Shown here one piece after another: positions 1-9,841 of a stretch of DNA of 64,000 nucleotides. Positions within the stretch are counted from its first letter, which is position 1. Every line of letters starts with the position of its first letter. This stretch comes from Clostridiales bacterium (GTDB taxonomy: Bacteria > Bacillota > Clostridia > Lachnospirales > WQUN01). Location of the stretch: contig JAISZB010000175.1 in assembly GCA_031269465.1 (NCBI GenBank), positions 1 to 64,000 on the forward strand, in the 5' to 3' direction. Below the pieces are notes generated by a model. That model was not told the origin of the DNA, did not search any database, and saw only the letters and a program-made list of their open reading frames with translations. The translations under genes were made by a program, and so were the position numbers.

Positions 1-1049
1 CCCACAGTTCCTGCGGTTAGAATGTTTATCGCGGCGTTTATGTCTCTGTCGTGTGTTGCCCCGCAATCGAGACATTGCCACACCCGAACACTCAACGGCT
101 TCCTTGTCCCCCGCGAGCCACAAGCCGAGCATATCTGACTTGACGGATGCCAGCGGCCTATTTTTACAAGCGTTCTGCCCTTGCGCTCCGCCTTATATTG
201 AAGCATATCTGCAAATTGCCGCCAGCCTTGCCGCGCTATTGCCTTTGCCAGCTTGTGGTTTTTAAGCATGTTCTTTGTGGCTAAATCCTCAATCACTATG
301 ACTTGGTTCTCGTCCGTGATTTTCTTTGACAGTTTGCGGCGGAAGTCTTTGCGCGCATTGCCAGCTGCTTTATGCGCTTTTGCGGGCTTGGCCCTCTGCC
401 TGCTCCTGTTCTTGCCGCCCTTTATCTTGCGAGATAGGCGCTTCTGTTCTCGAATAGCTTTTTGCTCCTTATTCTTGAGGCTTGGGAGTTTGATTTTCTC
501 GCCGTCTGATGTGGTACAGAACGTCTCTATTCCCACATCTAATCCTATGTTCTTATCGGCATGCGGCAAGGGTTCCAGGCCTGCGCAATCAAACAGAAGC
601 GGCGCACAGTATTTTCCATCGGGCTCTAGGCTGTAAGTTGCGGATTTTAGAACGCCCTTATTAGGCATCGCCCCTCCCATTATGCGCATGCCGCTTTTGA
701 GCTTCGGCGCAAACGCGCGATTCCCTTGAAGCCAGCTCTCTCCTTGACGGCACGCCGTGAACGACTGCCTTCCGCGCTTGCTATGGAACGCCGGCGGAGC
801 GGCATGCGCTCCGGCGCTCTTCCACGCTTGCCGACAGTGGAGCTTTGCATTTGCCAATGCTTGCGCAGGGATTTCTGACAGCCAATCAAAACCCTCTCGC
901 TTCAAGTCGGCATATGTTTTCGCCTTCACTTTGTTTTTGCCGCAATCAACGAGATAATTCCAATGCCGCCGAGAATGGCCGAAACACCTGGAGAGGCATT
1001 CCGCCTGAGACGCCGCGGGCTTTATTTCTCGTTTTATACAATAGAACAT
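1..1049 (-). CDS. tnpB: TnpB-type RNA-guided nuclease/transposase accessory protein (3' end outside window)
   Basis: TnpB of an IS605 or IS607 group element, which continues past base 1. Reading the minus strand from ATG at 1049 gives an open frame of about 349 residues with no stop. Upstream lies AAAGGA about nine bases from the ATG. The N-terminus has the usual helical region, with GHSRRHWNYLVD near residue 25. The RuvC-like nuclease domain shows all three acidic motifs: GLDVGI (first Asp), VIVIEDL (Glu) and THDRDINAA (last Asp). A zinc finger is split around this last part (CSACG and CLDCG). Known family members are guided by an RNA made from the element's right end, which here would lie outside the window. 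No tnpA is next to the start, so the copy may depend on a transposase elsewhere. It appears intact as far as it can be seen. Confidence 0.93.
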   Translation of the reverse strand, partial: MFYCIKREIKPAASQAECLSRCFGHSRRHWNYLVDCGKNKVKAKTYADLKREGFDWLSEIPAQALANAKLHCRQAWKSAGAHAAPPAFHSKRGRQSFTACRQGESWLQGNRAFAPKLKSGMRIMGGAMPNKGVLKSATYSLEPDGKYCAPLLFDCAGLEPLPHADKNIGLDVGIETFCTTSDGEKIKLPSLKNKEQKAIREQKRLSRKIKGGKNRSRQRAKPAKAHKAAGNARKDFRRKLSKKITDENQVIVIEDLATKNMLKNHKLAKAIARQGWRQFADMLQYKAERKGRTLVKIGRWHPSSQICSACGSRGTRKPLSVRVWQCLDCGATHDRDINAAINILTAGTV

Positions 1050-1198
1050 CGCAGCGCATCCTTTCTGCCGCCTTATATCCCCATAGCCAAGGCAAGGGGA
1101 TTTACGGCGTTTTAGTTAACGCAGATTCAAGTCTAATCTTTTTAAGATGGCATCTCTCTACCGTCGCGCCCTTGCGGGCGCTTGGCCTTATTCCTACG

Positions 1199-1328
1199 CC
1201 GCTTTTCATCAAATGTTCCTTTTTGGGGAGCTTGACTGTCCATTGAGTGGTGCGAAATGCCGATCTCGGCATTTTGCACTCGCTGTATAATCAAGCTCCA
1301 AAAAAGGCAGCTTTATATGAAAAGCAGT
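1199..1328 (-). repeat. P element, full copy
   Basis: Full-length palindromic element in reverse orientation: the CATCAAATGTTCC arm is on the left and the TTTATATGAAAAGCAG arm on the right. Inner arms GAGCTTGACTGTCC and TATAATCAAGCTC flank the centre ATGCCGATCTCGGCAT. It lies just upstream of the tnpB start. Confidence 0.85.
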
Positions 1329-2613
1329 GCCGTTTGATTCAGCTGCGCCGCATCAGCCCGGAGCGGACGCGGAAGATAAATTGAAAATCATGGGCATAAG
1401 CGTTTTTTGAGCGCCTGTTCTTCGCTATACTGATTCGCATATGAAATTTCCTCAGGGGCATTTGGCCGCAAATCAGCATAGCGCCGACGAAAATCTCTTT
1501 CCTAAATTTCTTCAGCCAAGATAAGTCTTCGCCATCTCCCCAGCACGCATGAAGCAAGCGCGGTTTTGGTTATTATAGATATAGGGAGAATATCGGCTTT
1601 CGGCGCGCATTCTGCAATTAAGCCTTGAGAGGGATAATTGCAGGCATCCTTTAATGATGATTCGCATCAATTTCCAGACTAGGCGCGTTTGACTGCAAAT
1701 AAGCATGGCTTCGGCAGGCGCTTCAAGGTCTAGCCCTTTATCCCGGCATAATCCCAACATCTATTTATTCGGATGCAAAAAGCCTGTTTTGGGCAAAAAC
1801 GGCATTGAGGCATGGCCTATCCAAGCCATTCTTGCCGGGCGATTTCGCGCATTGCCTTTGACATCCGAATCATGCAATGCCTTTTTTACAGAACTTTTTC
1901 ACGCCTGATACGTATATTGCATTGCAGAGATGCCTGCCGCAGCGATATTTCCCCTATGCGCCAGCGCGCCTGAAAAGGCGCTTTGGCTGGGCGCCAGGCA
2001 CCGCTAATCCCCCTTCAAGCCAGCAGCAGGAAAAAGATAAGCCTTCAGCTTGCGAAGAATTGGGATTGCTCCTGAATTTAAATTAAACAGCCTTGTATTT
2101 CGCCTTGAAAACAGCTATAATATAAGCGTCTGCGAATTCTTAAAGCATAAAGCCCCATTTCGAAAGGCCTGCTTTCAAATCGCCTGTACAATTCCTGCTA
2201 TCACTATGTATCTATCAAGTATAAGTCATGATTTTGCGCTTGTAAAGAGGATATCATTGCAAATTGCGTCAATCGCCCACTGCTTGGAGCTTATCCGCAT
2301 ATAGGAGGCAGCATTTTCAAGAGTCCTCTTTTTACTCATTTCGCATTGCATGCCGATAAACTCTTGACGCCCCAAACGTCATTTGAAACGGCGGGCTTTA
2401 TAACCCTGATTTATTAATGCCTAAAGGGGATGCGAAAGCTCAGGATATACTGATTTTCAGCCAAATGCGCCTATTTTGAGTTCGGATTATCCATAGAAGG
2501 GTGCAAAGGGCGTTATGCACGCCGATTTCATAGCCGGATGCCCGCTTCCTGTTGCATGGAGGCCCCGTAATCGGAACTTCAATTGTCCGTCGGCATATTA
2601 TACGCGCTTTGCG

Positions 2614-2750
2614 TATACCGCTTTTCATCAAATGTTCCTTTTTTGGAGCTTGACTGTCCATTGAGTGGTGCGAAATGCCGATCTCGGCATTTTGCACTCG
2701 CTGTATAATCAAGCTAAAAAAGGCAATTTTATGTGAAAAGCAGCATATAT
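2614..2750 (-). repeat. P element, full copy
   Basis: Nearly identical to the copy at 1199-1328 and in the same orientation, bounded by TATACCGC and GCAGCATATA. The right inner arm has lost the GAGCTCC part (AATCAAGCTAAAAAAGG), so the stem is slightly broken. Confidence 0.85.
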
Positions 2751-2927
2751 ACTGCCTGTTTTGAAGCTTTGCAGTGCGGCGCCAATGCGGATAGGCATCT
2801 GAAACAGATGCGTTTGACTGCAAATCTGCACATCCTTCGCTGTGATGAAGCGGCTTGAGCAAAGATTCAATTGGCAGCGCCCGCCAGCCGGCTGAATCGC
2901 AGGTTTTCTTAAATGCCAAGCAGATTT

Positions 2928-3018
2928 TCATCTAATGCACCCTTTTTTGTTGATTGCCTATAAAACGCTGTATAATCAAGCTCCAGAAAAGGCAGTTTTC
3001 AATGACAATCCGTATAGA
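2928..3018 (-). repeat. P element, internally deleted copy
   Basis: Right half is clear (CGCTGTATAATCAAGCTCC, then AAAAGGCAGTTTTCAATGA, ending CCGTATA). The left half is reduced to TTTTCATCTAATGCACCC. The central palindrome is missing. Confidence 0.65.
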
Positions 3019-3518
3019 ATGCTGATTGTCAATCTCCAAAGCAGTCGCACAAAAAAGCACGTCAAGGATTTCGGCGCAGCCGAGGGGGGGACAATGCCAC
3101 GCCATTTAGAGCCTTCAAATTCTCCCTCCCACCCTAATTCATTCCTAAAATGGCGCCGTCTTCCTAAATATAAAGCCTTATTTAAGGAAGCGTTCAAAAA
3201 TAGAGCCGTTTGACATTTTTTCGTCTTATATGACGAGACATTCCTTAATTATTTGCGGGCGCGTCCTAAGTAGCAGCAAATGTAAAAAAAAGCGAAAAAT
3301 AATTGTTTACTTTCCATAGTTTGAGAGTTATAATAGTAAGATGTAATTATATCTTCATCGTTTGCATAAATCAGCGCTGGATTTATTTATCAGACTTTTC
3401 AATAATGTACTGGCGGCCACTGGGAATTAAGGTTTTAACAACTTATGATCCCCTGCTGATTGGATGAGCGTAAGCTTGCCAGGCTTAAGCTAGCGCGGAA
3501 GAAGCGCTTGGCTGCGAC

Positions 3519-3656
3519 TATGCTGCTTTTCATATAAAATTACCTTTTTTTGAAGCTCGATTATACAGCGAGCGCATAATGCCGAGATCGGCATTTCGCA
3601 GCACTCAATGGACAGTCAAGCTCCAAATAGGAACACATTTGATGAAAAGCGGTATA
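3519..3656 (+). repeat. P element, full copy
   Basis: Forward copy: TATGCTGCTTTTCATATAAA on the left, GATGAAAAGCGGTATA on the right. The inner arms are GAAGCTCGATTATACAG and GACAGTCAAGCTCC, and the centre is ATGCCGAGATCGGCAT. Confidence 0.87.
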
Positions 3657-3988
3657 TTCGCCTCCATGGCCGCATATGTTTTTTATCGTCATATTTCGTC
3701 TCTGTCGGGAGAAGTAATTTATGTATTTTCCCGCTTTGCAGTACATTAAATATCTTGACACTGACCGGGATGTATAATAAAATGAACCAAGACAGGCCAT
3801 ATGATTCACATCTTGCCTCATGCCTCAAAAGCCCGCCCGTTAAATGGCAGCCATTCCCATGCAGTGCGGCCAAGCTTCGGCTTGGCATGATAGAAGCGTC
3901 ATATGCGACATGCCTGAAAAATGCAGTTTTAGTTTATTCAACCCTTTCACCGAGGACGACGCTGCGAGCATATGGAGGTGATTAATTT

Positions 3989-4828
3989 ATGAAAAGCATC
4001 AAGGATACCGATAAAGACAGCGGAGTTAAATTTGGCTTTGACGAGGACATAGACGCTGACATGGATGCAGGGCCATCGCTTGTAAAAGTTTATGACGAGG
4101 ACGACGATGCCGAGGAAGAGTCTGACGCGGACTTCAAGGTTAAGCCTTCTTTGGGCAAATCATGGCGAAGGGCCTCCGATTCTGATTCCCTGTCAAAGAA
4201 AGAGTCCGATCCATTAGACATCCCAGCTCCATCAAGAATGGTAGCCCCGAAAAAGCTTCCAGAGAAATCGTCCTACGCTGATCTCCCCCTTAGAGAAATT
4301 CCAGAAAGGGATTACCATTCCAGCTCCGCGCCCAGGCGCAAGCAAATTATCGGAGACTCTGAAGATGAGTACGAAGACTACGATATTGAGGACAATTCCG
4401 CCGTCCTCAAAATACTTCTCACCGCTTTCAGCATCATCTTCATAGGCATCCTCGCTGTACTTATCTATAAAATAAACACTGTTTCCAATGATCTCGCGGC
4501 GGCTGAAGCCACGATTGCGTCTCTTCCGACCATTGATGAGTACGATCGCGTACGAAATGAATCCGCTCAAAAAGATCAAGAGATAAAGCTTTTAAATGAT
4601 CAGCTGCAACTTTACCAGGATCCTTCCTCGACGGCGAATCAAAACAGCCAGCCTCAGGCTGGGCTTGAAGGCACATACACAGTGGTTTCCGGCGACAGCC
4701 TCGGAAAAATAGCCGAGCTGTACAACACAACCGTCAGCAATCTTATGGAATGGAACAATTTGTCCGATGCCAACAGCATCAGAGAAGGGACGGTTCTCAA
4801 TGTCAAGCCGCCTATGACCGAAGAGTGA
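3989..4828 (+). CDS. Membrane-anchored LysM-domain protein
   Basis: Single-pass membrane protein of 279 residues that probably places a peptidoglycan-binding LysM domain outside the membrane. Residues 1-135 are very acidic and low in complexity, and should be cytoplasmic and disordered. A hydrophobic helix covers about 138-160. Residues 163-210 are polar with heptad-like spacing, probably a short coiled coil. One LysM domain occupies about 229-272, with the usual opening YTVVSGDSLGKIAELY and a late GTVLNV. GGAGGTGATTAATTT precedes the ATG, supporting this start. The gene stands alone with P elements on both sides. The long acidic cytoplasmic part suggests a protein-protein contact, perhaps with cell-division or wall-synthesis proteins, but that is inference. 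The exact role is not known. Confidence 0.85.
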   Translation: MKSIKDTDKDSGVKFGFDEDIDADMDAGPSLVKVYDEDDDAEEESDADFKVKPSLGKSWRRASDSDSLSKKESDPLDIPAPSRMVAPKKLPEKSSYADLPLREIPERDYHSSSAPRRKQIIGDSEDEYEDYDIEDNSAVLKILLTAFSIIFIGILAVLIYKINTVSNDLAAAEATIASLPTIDEYDRVRNESAQKDQEIKLLNDQLQLYQDPSSTANQNSQPQAGLEGTYTVVSGDSLGKIAELYNTTVSNLMEWNNLSDANSIREGTVLNVKPPMTEE

Positions 4829-4860
4829 ACATAATCTATGCAGCTTAAGGCCGCATCGCG

Positions 4861-5017
4861 CTACTGGTGGTTTGCATCTGGGCTTGACTATGCGGCGAGC
4901 GCGACTGATATCGGCATTTCATACCTTGAAAGCGCAGATTTCATGCATTTAAAAATATCAGCGCCAGTGGATAGTCAAGCCCCATAATAGGCGCGTTTGA
5001 CTGCCAATCAGTATATG
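4861..5017. repeat. P-element relative, degenerate
   Basis: Begins CTACTGGTGGTTTGCATCTGGGCTTGACTATGCGG-like sequence with GATATCGGCATTTC at the centre, and ends with GGATAGTCAAGCCCC and AATCAGTATA. Extra bases (about 25) sit between centre and right arm. Confidence 0.55.
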
Positions 5018-5561
5018 GGGTCAAAGCGCCGCGCACGCTTCGAGCTGATTCCAAGCCTGTTCCTTAAGCTGCATAGTTGATTCAAGGATTTCAATGCATC
5101 AAGGTTTTTGCGCTATATTTCTCAAGCCCTGCATAAACCCCATAAGCTACACTTCTTCCGCTTATTTAGCAACATGCGACAGTTTCCCGGCGAATCCCAC
5201 CCTCATGTTTGATTTAAAGCTTTGAAGCCCTGAATCCCCAGCATTTTCTTATTCACCCCATTGCGAGCAAGGCTGTTGTTTTGTATTTCCCCACTGCAAA
5301 TTAGGACATGTCAAATATGCTGGTTTCAAAAAGGCTGTTTCCTTAGAAAATCAGTATATCATGCAGCCATTTAAGCATTATGCGCACGGTCGCGCCGCTT
5401 ATTCAGGATGCGTCCAAGCGCGTCCACGATACCGCCAGCTCAAGATGTTTAAGACGCCTCATTGCCCTGCGCCCCCTCCTTGACAATTGAAACCGCATGC
5501 AGCCGCTTAGCGTTGCCCGCAAGAAATCAAACTCCGGCAAGTATACTGATTTTATGTACAG

Positions 5562-5668
5562 CTATACTGATTTGCACTCATAAGTTCCAATTTTGAGATC
5601 TGACCGTACAATGCTTATGGATAATCCGTTCTCAAGATCGGCACAGTTGACTGCAAGTCACTATACAT
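5562..5668. repeat. P-element relative, degenerate
   Basis: Termini TATACTGATTTGCAC and TGACTGCAAGTCACTATA fit the ATTTGCA subfamily. The inner arms (TTTTGAGATCTGACC and GGATAATCCGTTCTCAAGATCGG) are diverged and the ATGCCGAT core is lost. Confidence 0.5.
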
Positions 5669-5812
5669 AAGGCAGCAACAGAGCTTAAAACCGTTTTTGC
5701 TTCATATCTTTGATTCGAACGCCGATTTTTCTGGGCGCTTTCAAAAAAATGCTTCAAAGAATTAAGCGACCGGCTTAGACTCTGAAACTCATCTCTTGAT
5801 GCAGCTGCTCAA

Positions 5813-5943
5813 TGCCGATTTGCAATCAAATACGCCTATTTTGAAGCTTGTTTGTCCAAAGAGCGGTGCGAAATGCCGATATCAATCGCACCGCTGTACA
5901 GCCAAGCTTCATAATAGAAATCACCATGCGCGAATCAGCATAA
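5813..5943. repeat. P element, ATTTGCA subfamily
   Basis: GCCGATTTGCAATCAAAT on the left and GCGAATCAGCATA on the right. Arms GAAGCTTGTTTGTCC and GTACAGCCAAGCTTC are mutually complementary in part, and the core is ATGCCGATATCAATCGC, a common alternative to the symmetric core. Confidence 0.65.
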
Positions 5944-6066
5944 GTTATCCATGGATGCTTCCTTGCCTTCATATTCAGCAACTCAAGCGCGCAAGCGGCA
6001 AAACCAGCCGATCCTTTGAGGGAAATTCTTAAAGAATGACGCGTTATGCATGAAACCCCTTAAATT

Positions 6067-6194
6067 TATACTGATTTTCATAGGAAATTGCTTTTTTAGC
6101 TAGATTATACAGCGAGCGAGATTGATATCGGCATTTCTCAACGCTCAAATGGATAATCATCGAAAAAGGGATCATTTGATGAAAATCGGTGCTA
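6067..6194 (+). repeat. P element, full copy upstream of rho
   Basis: TATACTGATTTTCATAGGAA on the left, TTTGATGAAAATCGGTGCTA on the right. The inner arms CTAGATTATACAGCGAG and GGATAATCATCG still pair partly. It ends about 130 bases before the rho start codon, so it may be transcribed with the rho leader. Confidence 0.75.
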
Positions 6195-6322
6195 TTCCTG
6201 CTTTGCAATTGCTTTCTATAGAGTAGAGTCTAAATTTAGATCAATTGCGGCGCAATATGCGCTAATCGCAGAATCAACACTGTTTTTTCGGCGCGCGCCA
6301 ATATATTTTCAGGAGATGACAA

Positions 6323-8155
6323 ATGGATATCGATCAAATAAACATAACGGATTTACGCAAGTTCGCGCGTGATCTTAATATCAAGAATACAAGCAAATAC
6401 AGGAAGGCAGAGCTTGCCATTGAAGTGGCTAAGGCGTACGGGGCAAATACCCTCAAGCCATCCGACGGCGCAAAGTATGATTGGTACGTATGCGACAGCT
6501 CCTCCGCAACGGCTGAGACGAAGAAGCCGGCTTCCGCGCAAGTTCTTCCAGCTGTCGCAAATACCGCTGAAAAGCCCCAGGCGCCCGTTGAAAAGCCCGT
6601 TGTCTCAGATTCAAAGCCCTTGGCCTCCGATTTGAAACCACAAGACTTGGATCCGCGGCCGGCAACAACCGAGTCTAGGCCTCCAGCCTCCGAACACAGG
6701 GCATATCAGCCCAGGCCTGCTTCCAGCGAGTACAGGCCTCAATCATCCTATTCGTCAAGCAGGCCTTCCACCAACTACTACGATCGCAAGACGGCTTCCG
6801 AGCAGGCGCCTCCCCCAGTCGGACGCAAATACGCTCCAATAGTTCACGCGCCTGAACCTGAACTGTATCAGGAGCCGGATTTGGATGATGACATTCCGGA
6901 TATCTCCGCAGAAATCGCGCAGCCTGCCAAGGAAGACTTGTACCGCGCCCCCCAGCCGGCCCCTGTTCCCGGGATCCCCAGCTTGTCTCCTCGCGCGGCG
7001 AGGGAGCGCGTCATGGACACCCTCGACAGCGGAATCATTGAGGAGGGGGTTCTGGAGATTCTCTCGGACGGATACGGCTTTTTAAGAAAAGAAAACTATC
7101 TGCCAGGCACCAAGGACATCTACATCTCTCCTTCGCAGATCAGGCGCTTCAACCTCAAAACCGGCGATCTTGTCCAAGGCAACATTCGAATCCCCAAGGA
7201 AAGCGAAAAGTACAGCGCGCTCCTGCTTGTCAAGTCAGTAAACGGCGATCAGCCGGATGTAGCCGCCAGGCGCCCCAGCTTTGAAGACCTAGTGCCCATC
7301 TTTCCCCTTGAAAGAATTCACCTGGAAACAACTCAGCAGGAACTGTCGACAAGGCTGATAGATTTGATAGCTCCCATAGGAAAAGGCCAAAGAGGAATGA
7401 TTGTAGCGCCTCCTAAAGCTGGCAAAACTGTCCTCCTCAAAAAAATCGCCAACGCCATCACCCAAAACCATCCTGAAATGTTCCTGATCGTGCTTCTCAT
7501 TGACGAGCGCCCGGAAGAAGTCACCGACATGAAAAGATCAATCTTTGGCAAAAACTGCGATGTAGTCTACTCAACCTTCGACGAGCAGCCTGAGCATCAC
7601 AAGCGCGTGGCGGAAATGGTGCTTGAACGCGCGAAGCGCCTTGCCGAGCAGGGCAAGGATCTTGTCATTCTTATGGATTCAATAACAAGGCTCTCCAGAG
7701 CCTACAACCTAACAATACCGCCCAGCGGACGCACACTTTCAGGAGGCTTGGATCCCGCGGCGCTCTACACGCCAAAGAAGTTCTTCGGCGCCGCCAGAAA
7801 TATAGAAAACGGCGGTTCTCTCACTATACTCGCAACAGCCCTGATTGACACCGGCAGCAAGATGGATGATGTAATCTTCGAGGAATTCAAGGGAACCGGC
7901 AACATGGAGCTTGTGCTTGATCGGCGCCTCTCCGAAAAGAGGGTTTTCCCTGCCATAGACATCGTCCGCTCAGGAACTCGCCGCGAAGAGAATTTGCTTT
8001 CGCCTTCGGAGCTTGAAGCCATCTTCACCATTCGCAAGCTCACGAGCAAGATGTCGACCATTGATATAACGGAACAGGTAACAGACTATCTTGTAAAATC
8101 CGTAGACAACAAGCATTTTGTAGATACCTTTCTCGCCTTGGAAAAGCTTCGCTAG
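6323..8155 (+). CDS. rho: Transcription termination factor Rho
   Basis: Hexameric RNA-dependent ATPase that ends transcription by moving along nascent RNA. The protein has 610 residues, much longer than the roughly 420 of a minimal Rho. Residues 1-45 form the Rho N-terminal (SAP-like) domain. About 55-225 is a Pro/Ser/Ala/Glu-rich insertion with repeated RP(A/P)S-like stretches and little predicted structure. Then comes the cold-shock-like RNA-binding domain ([14 protein letters not shown], with ends near 310). The RecA-type motor has the P-loop APPKAGKT near residue 363, the ILMDSITRL Walker B region and the Q/R-loop region [28 protein letters not shown] precedes the ATG. Long N-terminal insertions are known in Rho of several phyla and have been linked to RNA binding or condensate formation, but that role here is inference. 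It stands alone with no terminator that I can identify. Confidence 0.97.
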   Translation: MDIDQINITDLRKFARDLNIKNTSKYRKAELAIEVAKAYGANTLKPSDGAKYDWYVCDSSSATAETKKPASAQVLPAVANTAEKPQAPVEKPVVSDSKPLASDLKPQDLDPRPATTESRPPASEHRAYQPRPASSEYRPQSSYSSSRPSTNYYDRKTASEQAPPPVGRKYAPIVHAPEPELYQEPDLDDDIPDISAEIAQPAKEDLYRAPQPAPVPGIPSLSPRAARERVMDTLDSGIIEEGVLEILSDGYGFLRKENYLPGTKDIYISPSQIRRFNLKTGDLVQGNIRIPKESEKYSALLLVKSVNGDQPDVAARRPSFEDLVPIFPLERIHLETTQQELSTRLIDLIAPIGKGQRGMIVAPPKAGKTVLLKKIANAITQNHPEMFLIVLLIDERPEEVTDMKRSIFGKNCDVVYSTFDEQPEHHKRVAEMVLERAKRLAEQGKDLVILMDSITRLSRAYNLTIPPSGRTLSGGLDPAALYTPKKFFGAARNIENGGSLTILATALIDTGSKMDDVIFEEFKGTGNMELVLDRRLSEKRVFPAIDIVRSGTRREENLLSPSELEAIFTIRKLTSKMSTIDITEQVTDYLVKSVDNKHFVDTFLALEKLR

Positions 8156-8535
8156 GAAAAACGCAAAACAGTCACCTGTTTTGGCGCATTCGTCTTTGGA
8201 TCAAGCTAAATTCTTGTATCATGCAAAATGCCAAAATTGCGAATGAATTGTAGATCGGATGTGCCGATCCGCAAAGAGGCTAAACATTCTCTGATACATT
8301 CTTTATATTTAATGATACATGAGAAACAACTTATTGTTCTAGATATAGAATGTCTTCTTCAAAGTGTTTGAGATATCAATGTCAGAAAAAGTCCGCCTTA
8401 TTTTCATAATCCCCCAAGACTCAATTTAGTTCAAAGAGATAGGTGTAAATCAAGTGATTCCGCTTCATAAGCCAAAGCGCTCCGCCCCACCCTTGGACTA
8501 ATATGCTGCGTTTCGCCCCCAAGGGATAATTGCAA

Positions 8536-8564
8536 TTGTTTTTTTTATTCATCCATGTTATAAT
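8536..8564 (+). promoter_or_regulatory. Sigma-A type promoter, probably for rpmE
   Basis: TTGTTT (8536-8541) and TATAAT (8559-8564) are separated by 17 bases. The -10 box matches the consensus fully and the -35 box four of six. It points to rpmE, about 440 bases downstream, implying a long leader that includes a hairpin and a P element. Confidence 0.6.
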
Positions 8565-8606
8565 CCTGTTGCGGTCTTTTGAGTTTTTCCCAAACTGAGT
8601 TTCCCT

Positions 8607-8642
8607 GCCGACCGTTCAAGCTGAAATTCCTGAACGGTCGGC
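8607..8642 (+). promoter_or_regulatory. Hairpin in the rpmE leader
   Basis: Perfect 12-bp inverted repeat GCCGACCGTTCA / TGAACGGTCGGC with a 12-base loop, about 40 bases after the -10 box. No T-run follows, so it is not a simple terminator. L31 genes of Bacillota are known to carry ribosomal-protein leader RNAs; whether this is one is a guess. Confidence 0.4.
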
Positions 8643-8687
8643 ATTATGCCGATTTGCAGTCTGATGCGCCTAGGAAATTTCATAAGC

Positions 8688-8823
8688 TATACCGCTTTTC
8701 ATCAAATGTTCCTATTTTGGAGCGTGACTGTCCATTGAGCGTCGCTAAATGCCGGTACCGGCATTTTACACTCGCTGTATAAACAAGCTCCAAAAAAGGC
8801 AATTTTATATGAAAAGCAGTATA
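8688..8823 (-). repeat. P element, full copy, in rpmE leader
   Basis: Reverse orientation copy, TATACCGCTTTTCATC to GAAAAGCAGTATA. The core ATGCCGGTACCGGCAT differs from other copies by a symmetric pair of changes that keeps the palindrome. Confidence 0.87.
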
Positions 8824-9008
8824 ATCAGGAGTTCATGCTCATTTAACCGAATGTTTTGAAGCTTCACCTTCATATGCTTGTAACAAGCATGTTTAAAATC
8901 CTCGCAATATGAAGAGCATCAGTTCCTGCTATGCCGATTTGCGATCAAATGCACCGCGCTTTTGCATTAAGCCTTCAAGAACTCAAGAAAGAAAAGAGGT
9001 GAGCGACC

Positions 9009-9224
9009 TTGAAAGAGGGATTGCATCCAAAGTATTTTCAAGCCAAAGTCAAGTGCAATTGCGGCAATGAATTTGTAACGGGTTCAACCAAGCCGGAGAT
9101 TAGAGTAGAAGTATGCTCCAAATGCCACCCATTCTATACCGGGAGCCAGAAGCTTCTTGTAGAGGCGGGCGGGCGCGTTGAGAAGTTCAGAAAGAAATAC
9201 AATCTCGGCGCGGCGGCGGAATAA
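9009..9224 (+). CDS. rpmE: 50S ribosomal protein L31, zinc-binding type
   Basis: Component of the large ribosomal subunit, 71 residues, normal for the type A (zinc-containing) form. Four cysteines sit at positions 16, 18, 36 and 39 (CNCG and CSKC), the zinc site of the C+ form. The start codon is TTG, supported by AGAGGTGA six bases upstream; a downstream in-frame TTG (LHPKYF) would cut conserved sequence. A 9-bp stem CCATAGGCG / CGCCTATGG at 9245-9270 follows the stop, but without a T-run. It is probably transcribed from the promoter at 8536. Confidence 0.96.
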   Translation: MKEGLHPKYFQAKVKCNCGNEFVTGSTKPEIRVEVCSKCHPFYTGSQKLLVEAGGRVEKFRKKYNLGAAAE

Positions 9225-9244
9225 GCATTACGGACAATTACCCC

Positions 9245-9270
9245 CCATAGGCGTCCTCAGGCGCCTATGG
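9245..9270 (+). terminator. Stem-loop after rpmE
   Basis: CCATAGGCG (9245-9253) pairs with CGCCTATGG (9262-9270) around an 8-base loop, 20 bases after the rpmE stop. No run of T follows, so it may be a stability hairpin rather than an intrinsic terminator. Confidence 0.4.
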
Positions 9271-9395
9271 CGGCTTGTTGCGCCTAAGGCGGTTCTACGG
9301 CGCGAAGTCGAATGCATCGATTTCGAAGCGGATCATCCACTTTCGCATTGCATGCCTGGTTGCAGTAAAATGCGCGTTTCAAATGCAATTAAGCA

Positions 9396-9528
9396 TACAA
9401 TCCATTTTCACCAAATGTTCCTTTTTTGAGGCTTGATAATACACTGAGTGGCGCGGCATGCCGATGTCAATCGCACTCGCTGTATAATCGAGCTCAAAAA
9501 AAGGCAGTTTCAAATGAAAATCAGTATA
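9396..9528 (-). repeat. P element, full copy
   Basis: Left end CCATTTTCACCAAATGTTCC, right end CAAATGAAAATCAGTATA. The inner arms are GAGGCTTGATAATACACTG and TGTATAATCGAGCTC, and the core is of the GATGTCAATCGC type. Confidence 0.8.
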
Positions 9529-9661
9529 CTATGCGCCTTAGCATGTAAAGGCGCGCGTCATTCCTAAAAGAGAGGCTAAGCGTTTCGCGACATGCCGGTT
9601 TGCGTTCAAATGCGCATAGGAACTTCAATGACTGGACAAAACATTTTTAGAGGTGAGATTA

Positions 9662-9778
9662 ATGAGCAAGGAAGACCACCCTCGAAGTAAATATAACTGC
9701 GTCGGAAAATATGATAAGGATGGCATTGAATCCGAATCAAAATCCAGGATGCTTTTTCGTTTCCTCATGCGGCTTTGA
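9662..9778 (+). CDS. Possible small ORF with good ribosome binding site
   Basis: A 38-codon frame from ATG at 9662 to TGA, opening MSKEDHPRSKYNCVGKY. It is preceded by AGAGGTGAGATTA, as good a ribosome binding site as that of rpmE. I do not recognise the sequence. It could be a real micro-protein, the truncated start of a lost gene downstream of rpmE, or chance. Confidence 0.25.
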   Translation: MSKEDHPRSKYNCVGKYDKDGIESESKSRMLFRFLMRL

Positions 9779-9841
9779 ATTAGGGCTCATTGACTGCCAG
9801 GCAATAAGTCAGGCGATGAGCATAAGCCTTAAGTTCTATTT

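Larger units (their letters stand above)
1050..3988. other. Gene-free stretch with several P elements
   Basis: I see no credible gene in these 2.9 kb. It contains four P elements (listed separately) and degenerate shorter relatives, for example around 1427-1480 and 2443-2500, where TATACTGATT(T/C)(T/G)CA starts recur. Open frames here run through the palindromes on both strands and have no recognisable protein content. The stretch from about 3240 to 3420 is AT-rich and without repeats that I can see. Confidence 0.6.
4829..6322. other. Gene-free stretch with P elements, upstream of rho
   Basis: No supportable gene. It holds four P elements of differing preservation, listed separately. The segment 5020-5555 shows no repeat or coding pattern that I recognise. 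I could not identify a convincing promoter for rho; the region just before it (6200-6320) is AT-rich. Confidence 0.6.
8156..9008. other. Gene-free stretch: rpmE promoter and leader
   Basis: No gene between rho and rpmE. It holds a good promoter (8536-8564), a 12-bp hairpin (8607-8642) and a P element (8688-8823), all listed separately. The first 350 bases are AT-rich with no clear feature. A weak hairpin formed by AAAACAG and CTGTTTT at about 8165-8182 follows rho but has no T-run. Confidence 0.6.

Noticed and set aside
680-889. Minus-strand 69-codon frame
   Set aside because: Shadow frame of the open tnpB reading frame on the same strand.
2440-2931. 163-codon minus-strand frame
   Set aside because: Runs through a P element, and its residues are translations of the palindrome. 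Similar phrases appear in other frames at other P copies.
3608-3985. 125-codon plus-strand frame before the LysM gene
   Set aside because: Starts within a P element and has no ribosome binding site or protein-like content.
8165-8182. Intrinsic terminator of rho
   Set aside because: The AAAACAG / CTGTTTT stem is only 7 bp and no T-run follows.
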